NCBI GenBank assembly: GCA_903888815.1
Contig: CAISVC010000657.1
Span: forward strand, 1-29,410
DNA from: an uncultured Fibrobacterota bacterium
Lineage (GTDB): Bacteria > Fibrobacterota > Chitinivibrionia > Chitinivibrionales > Chitinispirillaceae
Length of the DNA: 29,410 nucleotides
Direction: 5' to 3'
A program made the translations under genes and the position numbers. Under the pieces are notes generated by a model. The model saw only the letters and a list, made by a program, of their open reading frames with translations, did no database searches and was not told the DNA's origin. Shown here piece after piece: positions 1-7,026 of this stretch; position 1 is the first letter of the stretch, and the number at the start of each line of letters is the position of its first letter.

Positions 1-784
1 AAACCTCCTCGCTCGAAAAACCCGCCTGCGAAGCGGCGGTCAACGCGTCTGTCGCAGGGTTCTCCCGTACGATCTGCTTCACATGATGAATCCGCACCTG
101 GTCGATATAGGCCGCAACACTCATGCCGAGCTCGCGTTCGAAAAGCGCTTCCAGGAATGGCTCGCCCGTAATTATGGCGGTGCACACACCTGCCGGTGTG
201 AGGGCCGGGTCAGTGTAATGTTTTTCGATATGTAAACATGCTCGCCGTACCTCGCCATCCATGAGCGACAATCGGGTCGTGGTCATGAAGCGTTTCTCCA
301 GCTTTTTCCCGGAAACACGCGACACCGCAATCCACAGGATAATGAGCAGTACGGCACATCCCAGCGCAATGAGCAGCCATCCGCGGTGCCGCGCAGCAGA
401 TGCCAGCTGCACTATAATGTTCCAAAAGCCGCCGGCTGCACTCCTTTCCCCGGCCGGTACGCGGGCAGAAACGGTTGTTTCACGATGCTGGAGTGCATTT
501 AAAGAATCTTCCTTTGCAAGCGTCGACAGAAGGTTGCGCAGTGTTGAGTCGCGGCGGCTTTTTATGTCAGCTTTCACATTGCGGCGCGGCTTTTGCGCCA
601 GCGGCTTTGGCGCGGAATCCCTGGTCGGCTGCAGTGAATCGCCTTTCTGTATGACTTCCGCATCGGCAGTCCCTGTTGCTCCCGGCCACCCCCCCTGCGA
701 AAGAGTATCCGCACTCAGGGTACCCGCCGCTGATGAAAGTATAAAGGCGGCGCCACATACTGCGGTTATGATTTTCCTGGACAC
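1..784 (-). CDS. Membrane-tethered AraC-family transcriptional regulator (3' end outside the window)
   Basis: The visible part is 261 residues from a GTG start. That start lies 15 bases past the murA stop and is preceded by AAGGAA overlapping the stop; the only earlier in-frame codon of note is the murA-region TAA at 802-800, so no upstream start exists. Residues 1-25 look like a cleavable signal peptide (SRK, hydrophobic core, AGTLSA). Residues 26-130 are a charged, Pro/Ala-rich linker, and residues 135-156 form one membrane span followed by basic residues. From about 178 to the edge comes an AraC-type DNA-binding region: FERELGMSVAAYIDQVRI matches the end of the first helix-turn-helix, and ASQAGFSS is the start of the second. 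The inferred topology is a periplasmic sensor segment with the DNA-binding domain in the cytoplasm. It probably shares a transcript with murA. The ligand and targets are unknown, and the C-terminal residues are not visible. Confidence 0.8.
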   Translation of the reverse strand, partial: MSRKIITAVCGAAFILSSAAGTLSADTLSQGGWPGATGTADAEVIQKGDSLQPTRDSAPKPLAQKPRRNVKADIKSRRDSTLRNLLSTLAKEDSLNALQHRETTVSARVPAGERSAAGGFWNIIVQLASAARHRGWLLIALGCAVLLIILWIAVSRVSGKKLEKRFMTTTRLSLMDGEVRRACLHIEKHYTDPALTPAGVCTAIITGEPFLEALFERELGMSVAAYIDQVRIHHVKQIVRENPATDALTAASQAGFSSEEV

Positions 785-799
785 TGTTCCATCCGTTCC

Positions 800-2146
800 T
801 TAAGTCTGGTTGTTTTTTCTCCTGTCAACAATACGCTGGATGCGAGCGCCAAGGCGCGAGAGGCGTGTATCGATCTGCTGGTAACCTCGGTCGATCTGTT
901 CGATATTATAGATGACACTCCTGCCTTCGGCGGCGAGCGCTGCAATAAGGAGCGCCATGCCGGCGCGGATGTCGGGCGAGCTTATGGTCGCGCCGTAGAG
1001 CGGTGACGGGCCTGCGATGACGGCCCGGTGCGGATCGCACAGCACGATCGAGGCGCCCATGGAGATCAGCTTGTCAACAAAGAAAAGTCTGGATTCGAAC
1101 ATTTTTTCATGGATCACGCAGGTGCCCGCGGACTGCGTGGCGACCACGAGCAGAATGGACATGAGGTCGGTCGGAAAACCCGGCCACGGGCTGTCTTCGA
1201 TACGGGGTATCGAGCTTACCAGATCCTTGCGGACCGAGAGCCGCTGCCGTTTCCGCACCAGGAGCGTGCCGCTTGCCGTATCGGCCTCAACCCTGACGCC
1301 CATGCGCTCGAACTGATAAAGTATCATGCGGAGCTGCGCCGTATCCACGCCCTGTATCGTAAGTTCAGATCCGGTCGCCGCGGCAAGGCCGATAAAAGAT
1401 CCGGCCTCGATGTAATCGCCGCCTACTTCATGATTCGCCGATTTGAACGCCTCCGTCCCGTGCACGGTGAGAAGGTTCGACCCGATGCCTTCGATGCGAA
1501 CACCGCATTTCTCCAGGAACCGGCACAAACCCTGCACATGCGGTTCAGAGGCGGCATTGGCGATGACCGTGACGCCGTGCGCGCCCGCCGCCGCGATCAG
1601 CGCGTTTTCGGTCGCGGTCACCGACGCTTCGTCGAGGTAAATGGGCGTTCCCTGCAATCCGCTTTTCGGCGCACTGAGAATGTAACTGGTTTCCTGCGTC
1701 ACGCCATCGGCGAGAACCGTATGCTCGACTTTGATCCGGGCGCCCAGCTCCCTGAATACGGCGAAATGGGTGTCGAGCCTTCTCCGGCCGATGGAATCAC
1801 CGCCGGGCTGGCGGATCACCGCCTTTCCTTTCCGTACGAGAAGCGCTGAGGCGAAAAGTATCGAAGCGCGGATTGCGCTCGATTCTTTTACCGGGAGTTC
1901 GGGAGTCGCAAGCTTTTGAGCATCAATCGTCACCGTTCCGCCGCTCAAGTCCGCCACGCGCGCGCCGAGAAGCTTCGCGATGGAAAGCATGGTGCGTACG
2001 TCGCCGATATCGGGGACATTCGAGAAGGTTACGGGCGCAGGGCACAGGAGCGATGCGGCGATGAGCGGCAGCGCTTCGTTTTTATTGCCGGTGACAGCTA
2101 TGCTTCCGTGAAGTCTCCGCTTTCCTTCGACAATGAATCCGCTCAT
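800..2146 (-). CDS. murA: UDP-N-acetylglucosamine 1-carboxyvinyltransferase, Asp-type (MurA)
   Basis: MurA adds enolpyruvate from PEP to UDP-GlcNAc, the first committed step of peptidoglycan synthesis, in the cytoplasm. The 448-residue product is slightly longer than the usual ~420. It has the N-terminal substrate-binding NKNEALPLIAASLL (K22, N23 as in E. coli), the loop PGGDSIGRRRLD, PTDLMS (general Asp region), DIRAGMALLIAALAAEG (the conserved Arg of the active site) and QIDRGYQQIDTRLSRLGA near the end. The loop residue that is Cys115 in E. coli is Asp117 here; this natural replacement is known from mycobacteria, chlamydiae and Borrelia and goes with fosfomycin insensitivity. The start ATG has AGGAG five bases upstream. 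The AraC-type gene follows at once. A MurA-like paralogue with another role cannot be excluded, but all the main motifs are present. Confidence 0.93.
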   Translation of the reverse strand: MSGFIVEGKRRLHGSIAVTGNKNEALPLIAASLLCPAPVTFSNVPDIGDVRTMLSIAKLLGARVADLSGGTVTIDAQKLATPELPVKESSAIRASILFASALLVRKGKAVIRQPGGDSIGRRRLDTHFAVFRELGARIKVEHTVLADGVTQETSYILSAPKSGLQGTPIYLDEASVTATENALIAAAGAHGVTVIANAASEPHVQGLCRFLEKCGVRIEGIGSNLLTVHGTEAFKSANHEVGGDYIEAGSFIGLAAATGSELTIQGVDTAQLRMILYQFERMGVRVEADTASGTLLVRKRQRLSVRKDLVSSIPRIEDSPWPGFPTDLMSILLVVATQSAGTCVIHEKMFESRLFFVDKLISMGASIVLCDPHRAVIAGPSPLYGATISSPDIRAGMALLIAALAAEGRSVIYNIEQIDRGYQQIDTRLSRLGARIQRIVDRRKNNQT

Positions 2147-2635
2147 GGACAGCTCCTGTTATTTACCGTTAGGACAGATCCTGTGCCGGCTTGCCGGACC
2201 CCGCTTTTGCGAACACCCGCAGCCGTCCGGTGATGCTTGGAAAATAGAAAACGCTGGCAGCCGGTTCCAAAATTTTTTAGGTTCTGAAATTTAAACAGCA
2301 CGTATTGTATATTTCAGCAATAAGGGCATGGCGCGGAAATCCGCTCTGCCTGCGTGTTCTGTAATTTCTTGACTAACACTTTCATACAGGGGATTCGGCT
2401 TTGGGTGGCAAGAGCATGCCGTTCTATTTCGGTAGTCAACGGACTTCGACCCATTCAAGAGAATACCCACCCTTTCGATGAGAGGGATCAAGAAATACGA
2501 CCGCGGGCAGGGCTTTTTATTTGTCTACAAACGGTAACCGCTTAAAAATTAAGAGCGGGACTCACGCTCGTGAACCCCGCCCTTTATTTTAATCCCATTC
2601 TTTATTTCGGCCGATAACTTCCAGTTACCCGGCTA
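2147..2635. other. 489-bp intergenic region without a convincing gene
   Basis: This region lies between two minus-strand genes. Both strands carry only short open frames (about 60 residues) with no ribosome binding site or recognisable domain. It contains CCGGCAAGCCGG-type palindromic sequence near 2189-2202, an AT-rich stretch at 2265-2320, and a paired GGGTGG (2403-2408) / CCACCC (2467-2472) that could close a folded RNA. A hairpin terminator sits at 2555-2580. No promoter with both boxes was found for murA, although its promoter should lie here. Confidence 0.5.
2540..2595 (-). terminator. Hairpin terminator downstream of the lipoprotein gene, possibly bidirectional
   Basis: The stem GCGGG (2555-2559) pairs with CCCGC (2576-2580), and after a small internal loop TCAC pairs with GTGA around a tetraloop. 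Reading on the minus strand, the stem is followed by a T-rich tract at 2554-2541 (TCTTAATTTTTAAG). On the plus strand it is followed by CCTTTATTTTAA. It lies about 55 bases past the stop of the lipoprotein gene. Confidence 0.65.
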
Positions 2636-3373
2636 TCATTTTTGATCGACGTGGATCGCTAGTACCCTTGTCTTGTCGGTTGATTTATTTGTGATCGTCA
2701 ATGTCGCATTCCCGTTGCCGGTGAATTCGACCTCATACGAACGCCGCGGAAAATCAGCCATAATGTTCCCGCTCCGGGGGAACTGCCAATGACCGCCCGT
2801 ATACTGTCGGGTGACATTCGTGATGGTACCGGTTACCGCCTGCTCGCCGTCATAGGTTCCGGTGATGGTTCCGTTTTTTACGTGTGTGGTATCGGGCGAC
2901 AGATTAATGGCGGAAGTTATATCCACGGTGACATCCAATTCGTTGCCGCCCTTATCGCGCTTTACATGACGGACATGGTGGATGGTTTTGACCGTCGCAA
3001 ACGTAGGATATTGAAGTTTGTTAAGGCTGACATCGAAGAAGGTCACGGTATCTATACGTTCCCGCTCATAACCATCCGACAAATTGGAGAATGTTGCCTT
3101 GCGGATATAACTGCTGCTCACTGCATCCCATGCATAGGGAGAAATCTTCCAGTCATAGTAAACCGTATCTCCGACGGCAGCCGCCATTTTCGGAAGCGGC
3201 CCGAGAGCGCCTATCATGGTGCTTGAATTGGCGTCCATGTTGGAAACTTCCTGCGCCGAGATACGCGCGAATTCGTCGCTGATATCCTCCCTCGCGCATC
3301 CGGCAAAAAATGCGGCAATTCCGGAAATGACTGAAACAATAACGACTCCCGCCACACGACCATTCAACTTCAT
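2636..3373 (-). CDS. Predicted lipoprotein of unknown function
   Basis: The product has 245 residues. The start chosen is the ATG preceded by a strong AAAGGAGG five bases upstream; an earlier in-frame ATG at 3403 has no such site. The N-terminus is a lipoprotein signal: a short basic region, a hydrophobic stretch, and FAGC with the lipidated Cys at 26. The mature part starts with an acidic segment and is then mostly beta-type sequence rich in Thr, Val and Asn, with threonine-rich repeats such as TITGTYDG and TGTITNVT, ending in a short sandwich-like region. There is no Cys after residue 26. I recognise no family. It is a single-gene unit, with its own promoter at 3455-3484 and a terminator at 2555-2580. 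Confidence 0.85.
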   Translation of the reverse strand: MKLNGRVAGVVIVSVISGIAAFFAGCAREDISDEFARISAQEVSNMDANSSTMIGALGPLPKMAAAVGDTVYYDWKISPYAWDAVSSSYIRKATFSNLSDGYERERIDTVTFFDVSLNKLQYPTFATVKTIHHVRHVKRDKGGNELDVTVDITSAINLSPDTTHVKNGTITGTYDGEQAVTGTITNVTRQYTGGHWQFPRSGNIMADFPRRSYEVEFTGNGNATLTITNKSTDKTRVLAIHVDQK

Positions 3374-3454
3374 ACACGCCTCCTTTGAAAAATTGTTTTC
3401 CATCAGTTAGACCATCTCATCAAAATATTTGTTACCATTCTATTGCTGTTTTTA

Positions 3455-3484
3455 ATTTTAGCATTCCATCCAGTTGATTTTCAA
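3455..3484 (-). promoter_or_regulatory. Sigma70-type promoter for the lipoprotein gene
   Basis: On the minus strand a TTGAAA -35 box (3484-3479) is followed by an 18-base spacer and a TAAAAT -10 box (3460-3455). The start codon at 3373 is about 80 bases downstream. The surroundings are strongly AT-rich compared with the flanking genes. Confidence 0.5.
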
Positions 3485-3522
3485 TAAGTTAATAAAAATT
3501 TCTCGGGCCGATATTAAAACCG

Positions 3523-5649
3523 CTATTTCAATCCCGCCTTGAAGTTAAAAAGACTTGTATCCGGCATTCTGGTATTGTTCTTATAGCAATCGATCAGCCG
3601 GGACAGAAAATCAGGGTCAGGCCTGCAGAAGGTCAGATCAATCAGGAAGTCATGAATGCCTGCTTCCGAAAGTTTCCGGCGTCGATGCGTCAGACAGAAG
3701 GGTTTTTTCGATACCAGGTAGAAGAGGCCATCCGCCTCAATAGCAATAAATTCGTTTTCATACGGATCGGAAATGACTGATTGCAATTGAACGGCCGGAC
3801 GGATCCGTGAAATAAAAAGCGGAACGTGCGAAAAGAGACAGACGATCCCGTTCTCCGATGCTGAGACGTAAGTCGAAGCCTTGATGTTGAGATAATCATC
3901 CTCGTATGAATGGATAAAACCACTGAATCCCCTATTCTTCAATGCACGCTGGCACGCTCGGTTGAGGCAGCCGAACGGAGAATCGGCGATACGTTCAAAA
4001 CCATTCGGAAAAATTGCCGCATGGCCGATGTTTGAGCATACTCCCCTGCTTATCCCTGCATTTTTGCCTTGATTGATCAAAGCCCGCCAGCCGCTGATTT
4101 CATGCTCGGGAATAAACGGAGGCAGAGCAATCAGCAACCGCGATCTCCAGACTTTAAGCCGCGGCCCGTCATTGAGCAGTTTTCCCGTCTCGTGCCGGTC
4201 CCCGGCGAATATCAAACGTTGACAAGGGGTATTCGCGGCATGGTCAAGCCACTCGACCGTGTCGGTTTTGATCCAGAGAGTGTCACGGTACGATACGTTC
4301 GAAGAAGTTCCGGAGAAGGGGGGTATGGACGTCTTCGAAGAGCGGGTGCCCTGTCTGAGCCTGCCCCAGGCAGGCGAGTTAGGGCTGCTCTGAGAAGATG
4401 CGCCATGCCCCCCTTCTATAGAATCACTGGTGATATTTTGCATGATTTTACTGACAAAGGGGCAATGAGCACGGAAACGTACCGGTTCGACGCCACTCAC
4501 CCTTTTCCGGTCGAAACGCCCCTCTTCCCCGCAACGGCCGATCAGAAAAACCGTATCACCGGCAGTGCAATCGATCGCCGTTTTCAGACGCACGCGCGCT
4601 CGATCGTTTTCATACACAACGGACCGGATGTCGGCGGCCGTTCCTTCGAATCCGCTCTCCGGTTGAATGCGGACGCGGTCCCCGGCAGAAAGAGGCGGCG
4701 TTGATTCAAGGACGATTTGACCGTTGCATGTTCCCATCACCGTGCCGATTAATTCGCCGACGCCGGACCGGGCTGCGGCTTCGATTATGCCTGACTGGTG
4801 CACGCTTCCGAGAAACAGCGATGTTTTTCCCCGCGCCAGATCATGCTGCAGCAGCTCTCTGGCTTCGTCAACAGAGATCGTACCGTCGATTACTTTACGA
4901 TACGCATTGACCACCGTGTAAACGTATTCCGGCCCCTTCATGCGGCCTTCGATCTTTAAACCGGCGATCCCGAGTTCGATCACCTGCGGCAGAAAACCGA
5001 TTGCACTGAGGTCGTTCGGCGAAAAAAAGTATCCTGCTCCGGTTTCGGTACGGAATTTTCTCCGGCACACCTGCGTGCAGCGCCCGCGGTTGCCGCTCGA
5101 TCCGCCCAGAAAACTTGACGCAAGGCAGATTCCGGAGATGCTGTAGCAGAGCGCGCCGTGGACAAACACTTCCAGTTCGATAGCCGCCTGCTTTTTTATC
5201 GAACGGATCTCCTCAAGGGTGAGCTCGCGCGAAAGGATTGCCCGGCGCAGGCCGAGGCTTTGGGCCGCCCTGACCCCTGCGGAATTGTGGACTGCCATCT
5301 GAGTGCTGGCATGCAGGCACATTCGTGGAAAGTGTTTCCGGGCCATGTCGATAATGCCCGCATCAGTCACGATCACGGCATCAACGCCGATCTGTTCGAG
5401 CTGATACAGCGCATGGATGACGGGTTCGAGCTCGGCCTGCTTTATGAGCGTATTGAGCGTGACATAGAGCTTAACGTTATGCAGGTGCGCATAGGGCACG
5501 AGGTACGACAGGGTTTTAGGAGTGAAATTTTTCGCCCGCAGCCGTGCGTTGAAATCCGCCAAACCCAGATACACCGCATCGGCTCCGGCCTCGATCGCAG
5601 CATGAAAGCTTTCGATGGAGCCGGCAGGCGCAAGGAGTTCCGGTTTCAT
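3523..5649 (-). CDS. U32 peptidase-family protein, RlhA/YhbU-like RNA hydroxylase, with palindromic insert
   Basis: The 708-residue product begins MKPELLAPAGSIESF, the usual U32 start. An upstream in-frame extension into the ThyX-like gene looks spurious. The U32 signature EVFVHGALCYSISGICLASS is at 160-179, and four cysteines (168, 175, 191, 195) match the cluster ligands of this family, followed by GLKIEGRMKGPEYV. E. coli relatives RlhA and TrhP hydroxylate 23S rRNA C2501 and tRNA wobble uridines; peptidase activity is documented only for some members. The C-terminal half (about 450-680) resembles the second barrel of the long YhbU-type proteins (SNIGHAAIFPNG, CLNRACQRAL). Residues 411-446 (Ser/Gly/Pro-rich) are encoded by a palindrome at 4314-4417 and look like an insertion between the two halves. 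It lies 22 bases after the ThyX-like gene, probably in one operon with ahcY. Which RNA it modifies cannot be told. Confidence 0.88.
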   Translation of the reverse strand: MKPELLAPAGSIESFHAAIEAGADAVYLGLADFNARLRAKNFTPKTLSYLVPYAHLHNVKLYVTLNTLIKQAELEPVIHALYQLEQIGVDAVIVTDAGIIDMARKHFPRMCLHASTQMAVHNSAGVRAAQSLGLRRAILSRELTLEEIRSIKKQAAIELEVFVHGALCYSISGICLASSFLGGSSGNRGRCTQVCRRKFRTETGAGYFFSPNDLSAIGFLPQVIELGIAGLKIEGRMKGPEYVYTVVNAYRKVIDGTISVDEARELLQHDLARGKTSLFLGSVHQSGIIEAAARSGVGELIGTVMGTCNGQIVLESTPPLSAGDRVRIQPESGFEGTAADIRSVVYENDRARVRLKTAIDCTAGDTVFLIGRCGEEGRFDRKRVSGVEPVRFRAHCPFVSKIMQNITSDSIEGGHGASSQSSPNSPAWGRLRQGTRSSKTSIPPFSGTSSNVSYRDTLWIKTDTVEWLDHAANTPCQRLIFAGDRHETGKLLNDGPRLKVWRSRLLIALPPFIPEHEISGWRALINQGKNAGISRGVCSNIGHAAIFPNGFERIADSPFGCLNRACQRALKNRGFSGFIHSYEDDYLNIKASTYVSASENGIVCLFSHVPLFISRIRPAVQLQSVISDPYENEFIAIEADGLFYLVSKKPFCLTHRRRKLSEAGIHDFLIDLTFCRPDPDFLSRLIDCYKNNTRMPDTSLFNFKAGLK
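4314..4417. repeat. 104-bp imperfect palindrome inside the U32 gene, kept in frame
   Basis: The outer arms AGAAGGGGGGTATGG (4314-4328) and CCATGCCCCCCTTCT (4403-4417) pair with one mismatch. Inner arms (CGTCTTCGAAGAGC against GCTCTGAGAAGATGCG) pair imperfectly, and the centre GCCTGCCCCAGGCAGGC (4359-4375) is a hairpin. All three layers share one centre near 4366, so this is one long palindrome and not a chance pair. It introduces no stop codon and encodes about 35 low-complexity residues of the U32 protein. It resembles in behaviour the palindromic elements found inside rickettsial genes. Confidence 0.8.
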
Positions 5650-5671
5650 GGGGATTTTCGCGTAAAGATGT

Positions 5672-7024
5672 TCACTCCGGCTCCGCGGTCCCCACCTTGA
5701 TGAACGGCGCAAGTTCAGGCATGATTTTTACCAGTTCGGCGCATGCGGCCGACAGATGCTCGGCGTAACGGAAATGCGCCCCCAGTCCGGTGCGGAGTTC
5801 GATTTCGTAGATGAATTTGTCGAGGTGCATGGAGTGTTCGAAGGCCACCTGCGTACCCAGAAGCAGCCCGTAGACAAACGCCTCACCGCCGTCATGCGAC
5901 GCCAGTTTTTCGACAACCGCCTTTTTTCTGGCCAGAAGCTCCGCCAGTTTCCCGTGCTTGACGTCCGGCGGCAGATAAAAACCAACCGGTGCAAGCGGGC
6001 TGAACCTGAAGCCGGTGCGGTGGCGGTTGAGGTCGCGCAGCTCCGCCAGCCCCACGTTGTTCCATGCCGCGCGCACCAAGATCCGCCGGATTGCGGTGCC
6101 TGCGCTGCTGTAGCGGCTTGCCTTACCCTTAAAGGCTTCTTCGACCGGCTGGAACTGCGGCAAAAACGGCGGAAATTTTTTTTCCACTGAAACGTGGACC
6201 ACGTCCCCGAGCCGCTGCACCGGCACGCCGTGCTCGCGGATGCGCTGCACCGCATGCATGAAAAACTGTTCCGTCTGAGCAGCACTTGCCGCATCCGCAG
6301 CGCTGTGCTTTGTCAGGCGCGGCGTGAATTTCGCCAGCTCCGCGCGCAGCCCTGCGGCGCAGGCGCGCGCCTCAGGCAGCCCAAGCGAGTGGAGCTGTTT
6401 TATGGTGTCGGCCCAGGCGCGCGCGGTCATGATAAGCGCCGCGTTGGTTTTCGTCGCGAACGGGATAAAATAGCGGGCCCGGTCGAGCGCGAAGTTCTTG
6501 CGCAGCCGGTCCGCGATTTTGGGATTTGCCCCTTCGGGAACGCGTACCACCTCCGGTTTTTTCCGCGCCATGGTATCAAGCGTATCGTACGTCTCCTGAT
6601 ACAGCGCAAAAGCAAGCGAAAGGTATTCTTTCCATTCGCCCGAAAGCGCGCCGGGAATGCCGATTTCGTCAGGATCAGGGATACCGCTCTTGTCAAGCTT
6701 TATGTAGCGGGTGCTGCACTCCTGGCCGTCGGCGTATTGCGACAGTTCAAAGAGCTTGTAGGCGAGAAACATGGAACAGCCGTCGATCACCATGGCAATG
6801 CCGCCGGTCATTCCGGCGATCGAGGCGTGGCCGTAATCGACGAATCTGAAAATGCTGTCCACCGATTTGTCCGGATCGTTCCAGTCGATGGAGGCGAGGA
6901 TCGCGTCGATGCCTTTATTGGAACGTGAGTAGCGCGCAAGGCAGCTTGCGAGCAGCTCCGGGGTCACCGCAGGATTATTCTTTGCGCCGGGAGGAGGGCA
7001 AATACCTAATCCGATAATTCTCAT
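5672..7024 (-). CDS. ThyX-like protein with two degenerate ThyX units
   Basis: ThyX proteins are flavin-dependent thymidylate synthases of about 220-250 residues with an RHRxxSxxxxSxR motif. This 450-residue protein looks like two such units. In the first, GHASIAG (65-71) and the following helix match the region before the motif, but where RHR is expected the sequence reads KLFELSQYADGQECSTRY (90-107), so only the distal Arg is kept. ARYFIPFATKTNAALIMTAR then matches the ThyX substrate-binding region. In the second half, RDLNRHRTGFRFSP (330-343) supplies an RHR-like motif and is followed by a ThyX-like helical end. Whether it makes dTMP or has another flavin/RNA role is open. It begins two bases after ahcY, a sign of translational coupling, and precedes the U32 gene. 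Confidence 0.75.
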   Translation of the reverse strand: MRIIGLGICPPPGAKNNPAVTPELLASCLARYSRSNKGIDAILASIDWNDPDKSVDSIFRFVDYGHASIAGMTGGIAMVIDGCSMFLAYKLFELSQYADGQECSTRYIKLDKSGIPDPDEIGIPGALSGEWKEYLSLAFALYQETYDTLDTMARKKPEVVRVPEGANPKIADRLRKNFALDRARYFIPFATKTNAALIMTARAWADTIKQLHSLGLPEARACAAGLRAELAKFTPRLTKHSAADAASAAQTEQFFMHAVQRIREHGVPVQRLGDVVHVSVEKKFPPFLPQFQPVEEAFKGKASRYSSAGTAIRRILVRAAWNNVGLAELRDLNRHRTGFRFSPLAPVGFYLPPDVKHGKLAELLARKKAVVEKLASHDGGEAFVYGLLLGTQVAFEHSMHLDKFIYEIELRTGLGAHFRYAEHLSAACAELVKIMPELAPFIKVGTAEPE

Positions 7025-7026
7025 AT

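Noticed and set aside
261..803. 180-residue open frame on the plus strand opposite the AraC-type gene
   Set aside because: It is the antisense of a frame with signal peptide, membrane span and AraC motifs, and has Arg/Ser-rich composition with no domain.
1028..1849. 273-residue open frame on the plus strand opposite murA
   Set aside because: It lies entirely within murA, has no ribosome binding site and no recognisable motif.
2291..2491. 66-residue minus-strand frame in the intergenic region
   Set aside because: No ribosome binding site, no domain, and the codons are unlike those of neighbouring genes.
6194..6928. 244-residue open frame opposite the ThyX-like gene
   Set aside because: Antisense shadow rich in Arg and His; the minus-strand frame has family motifs.
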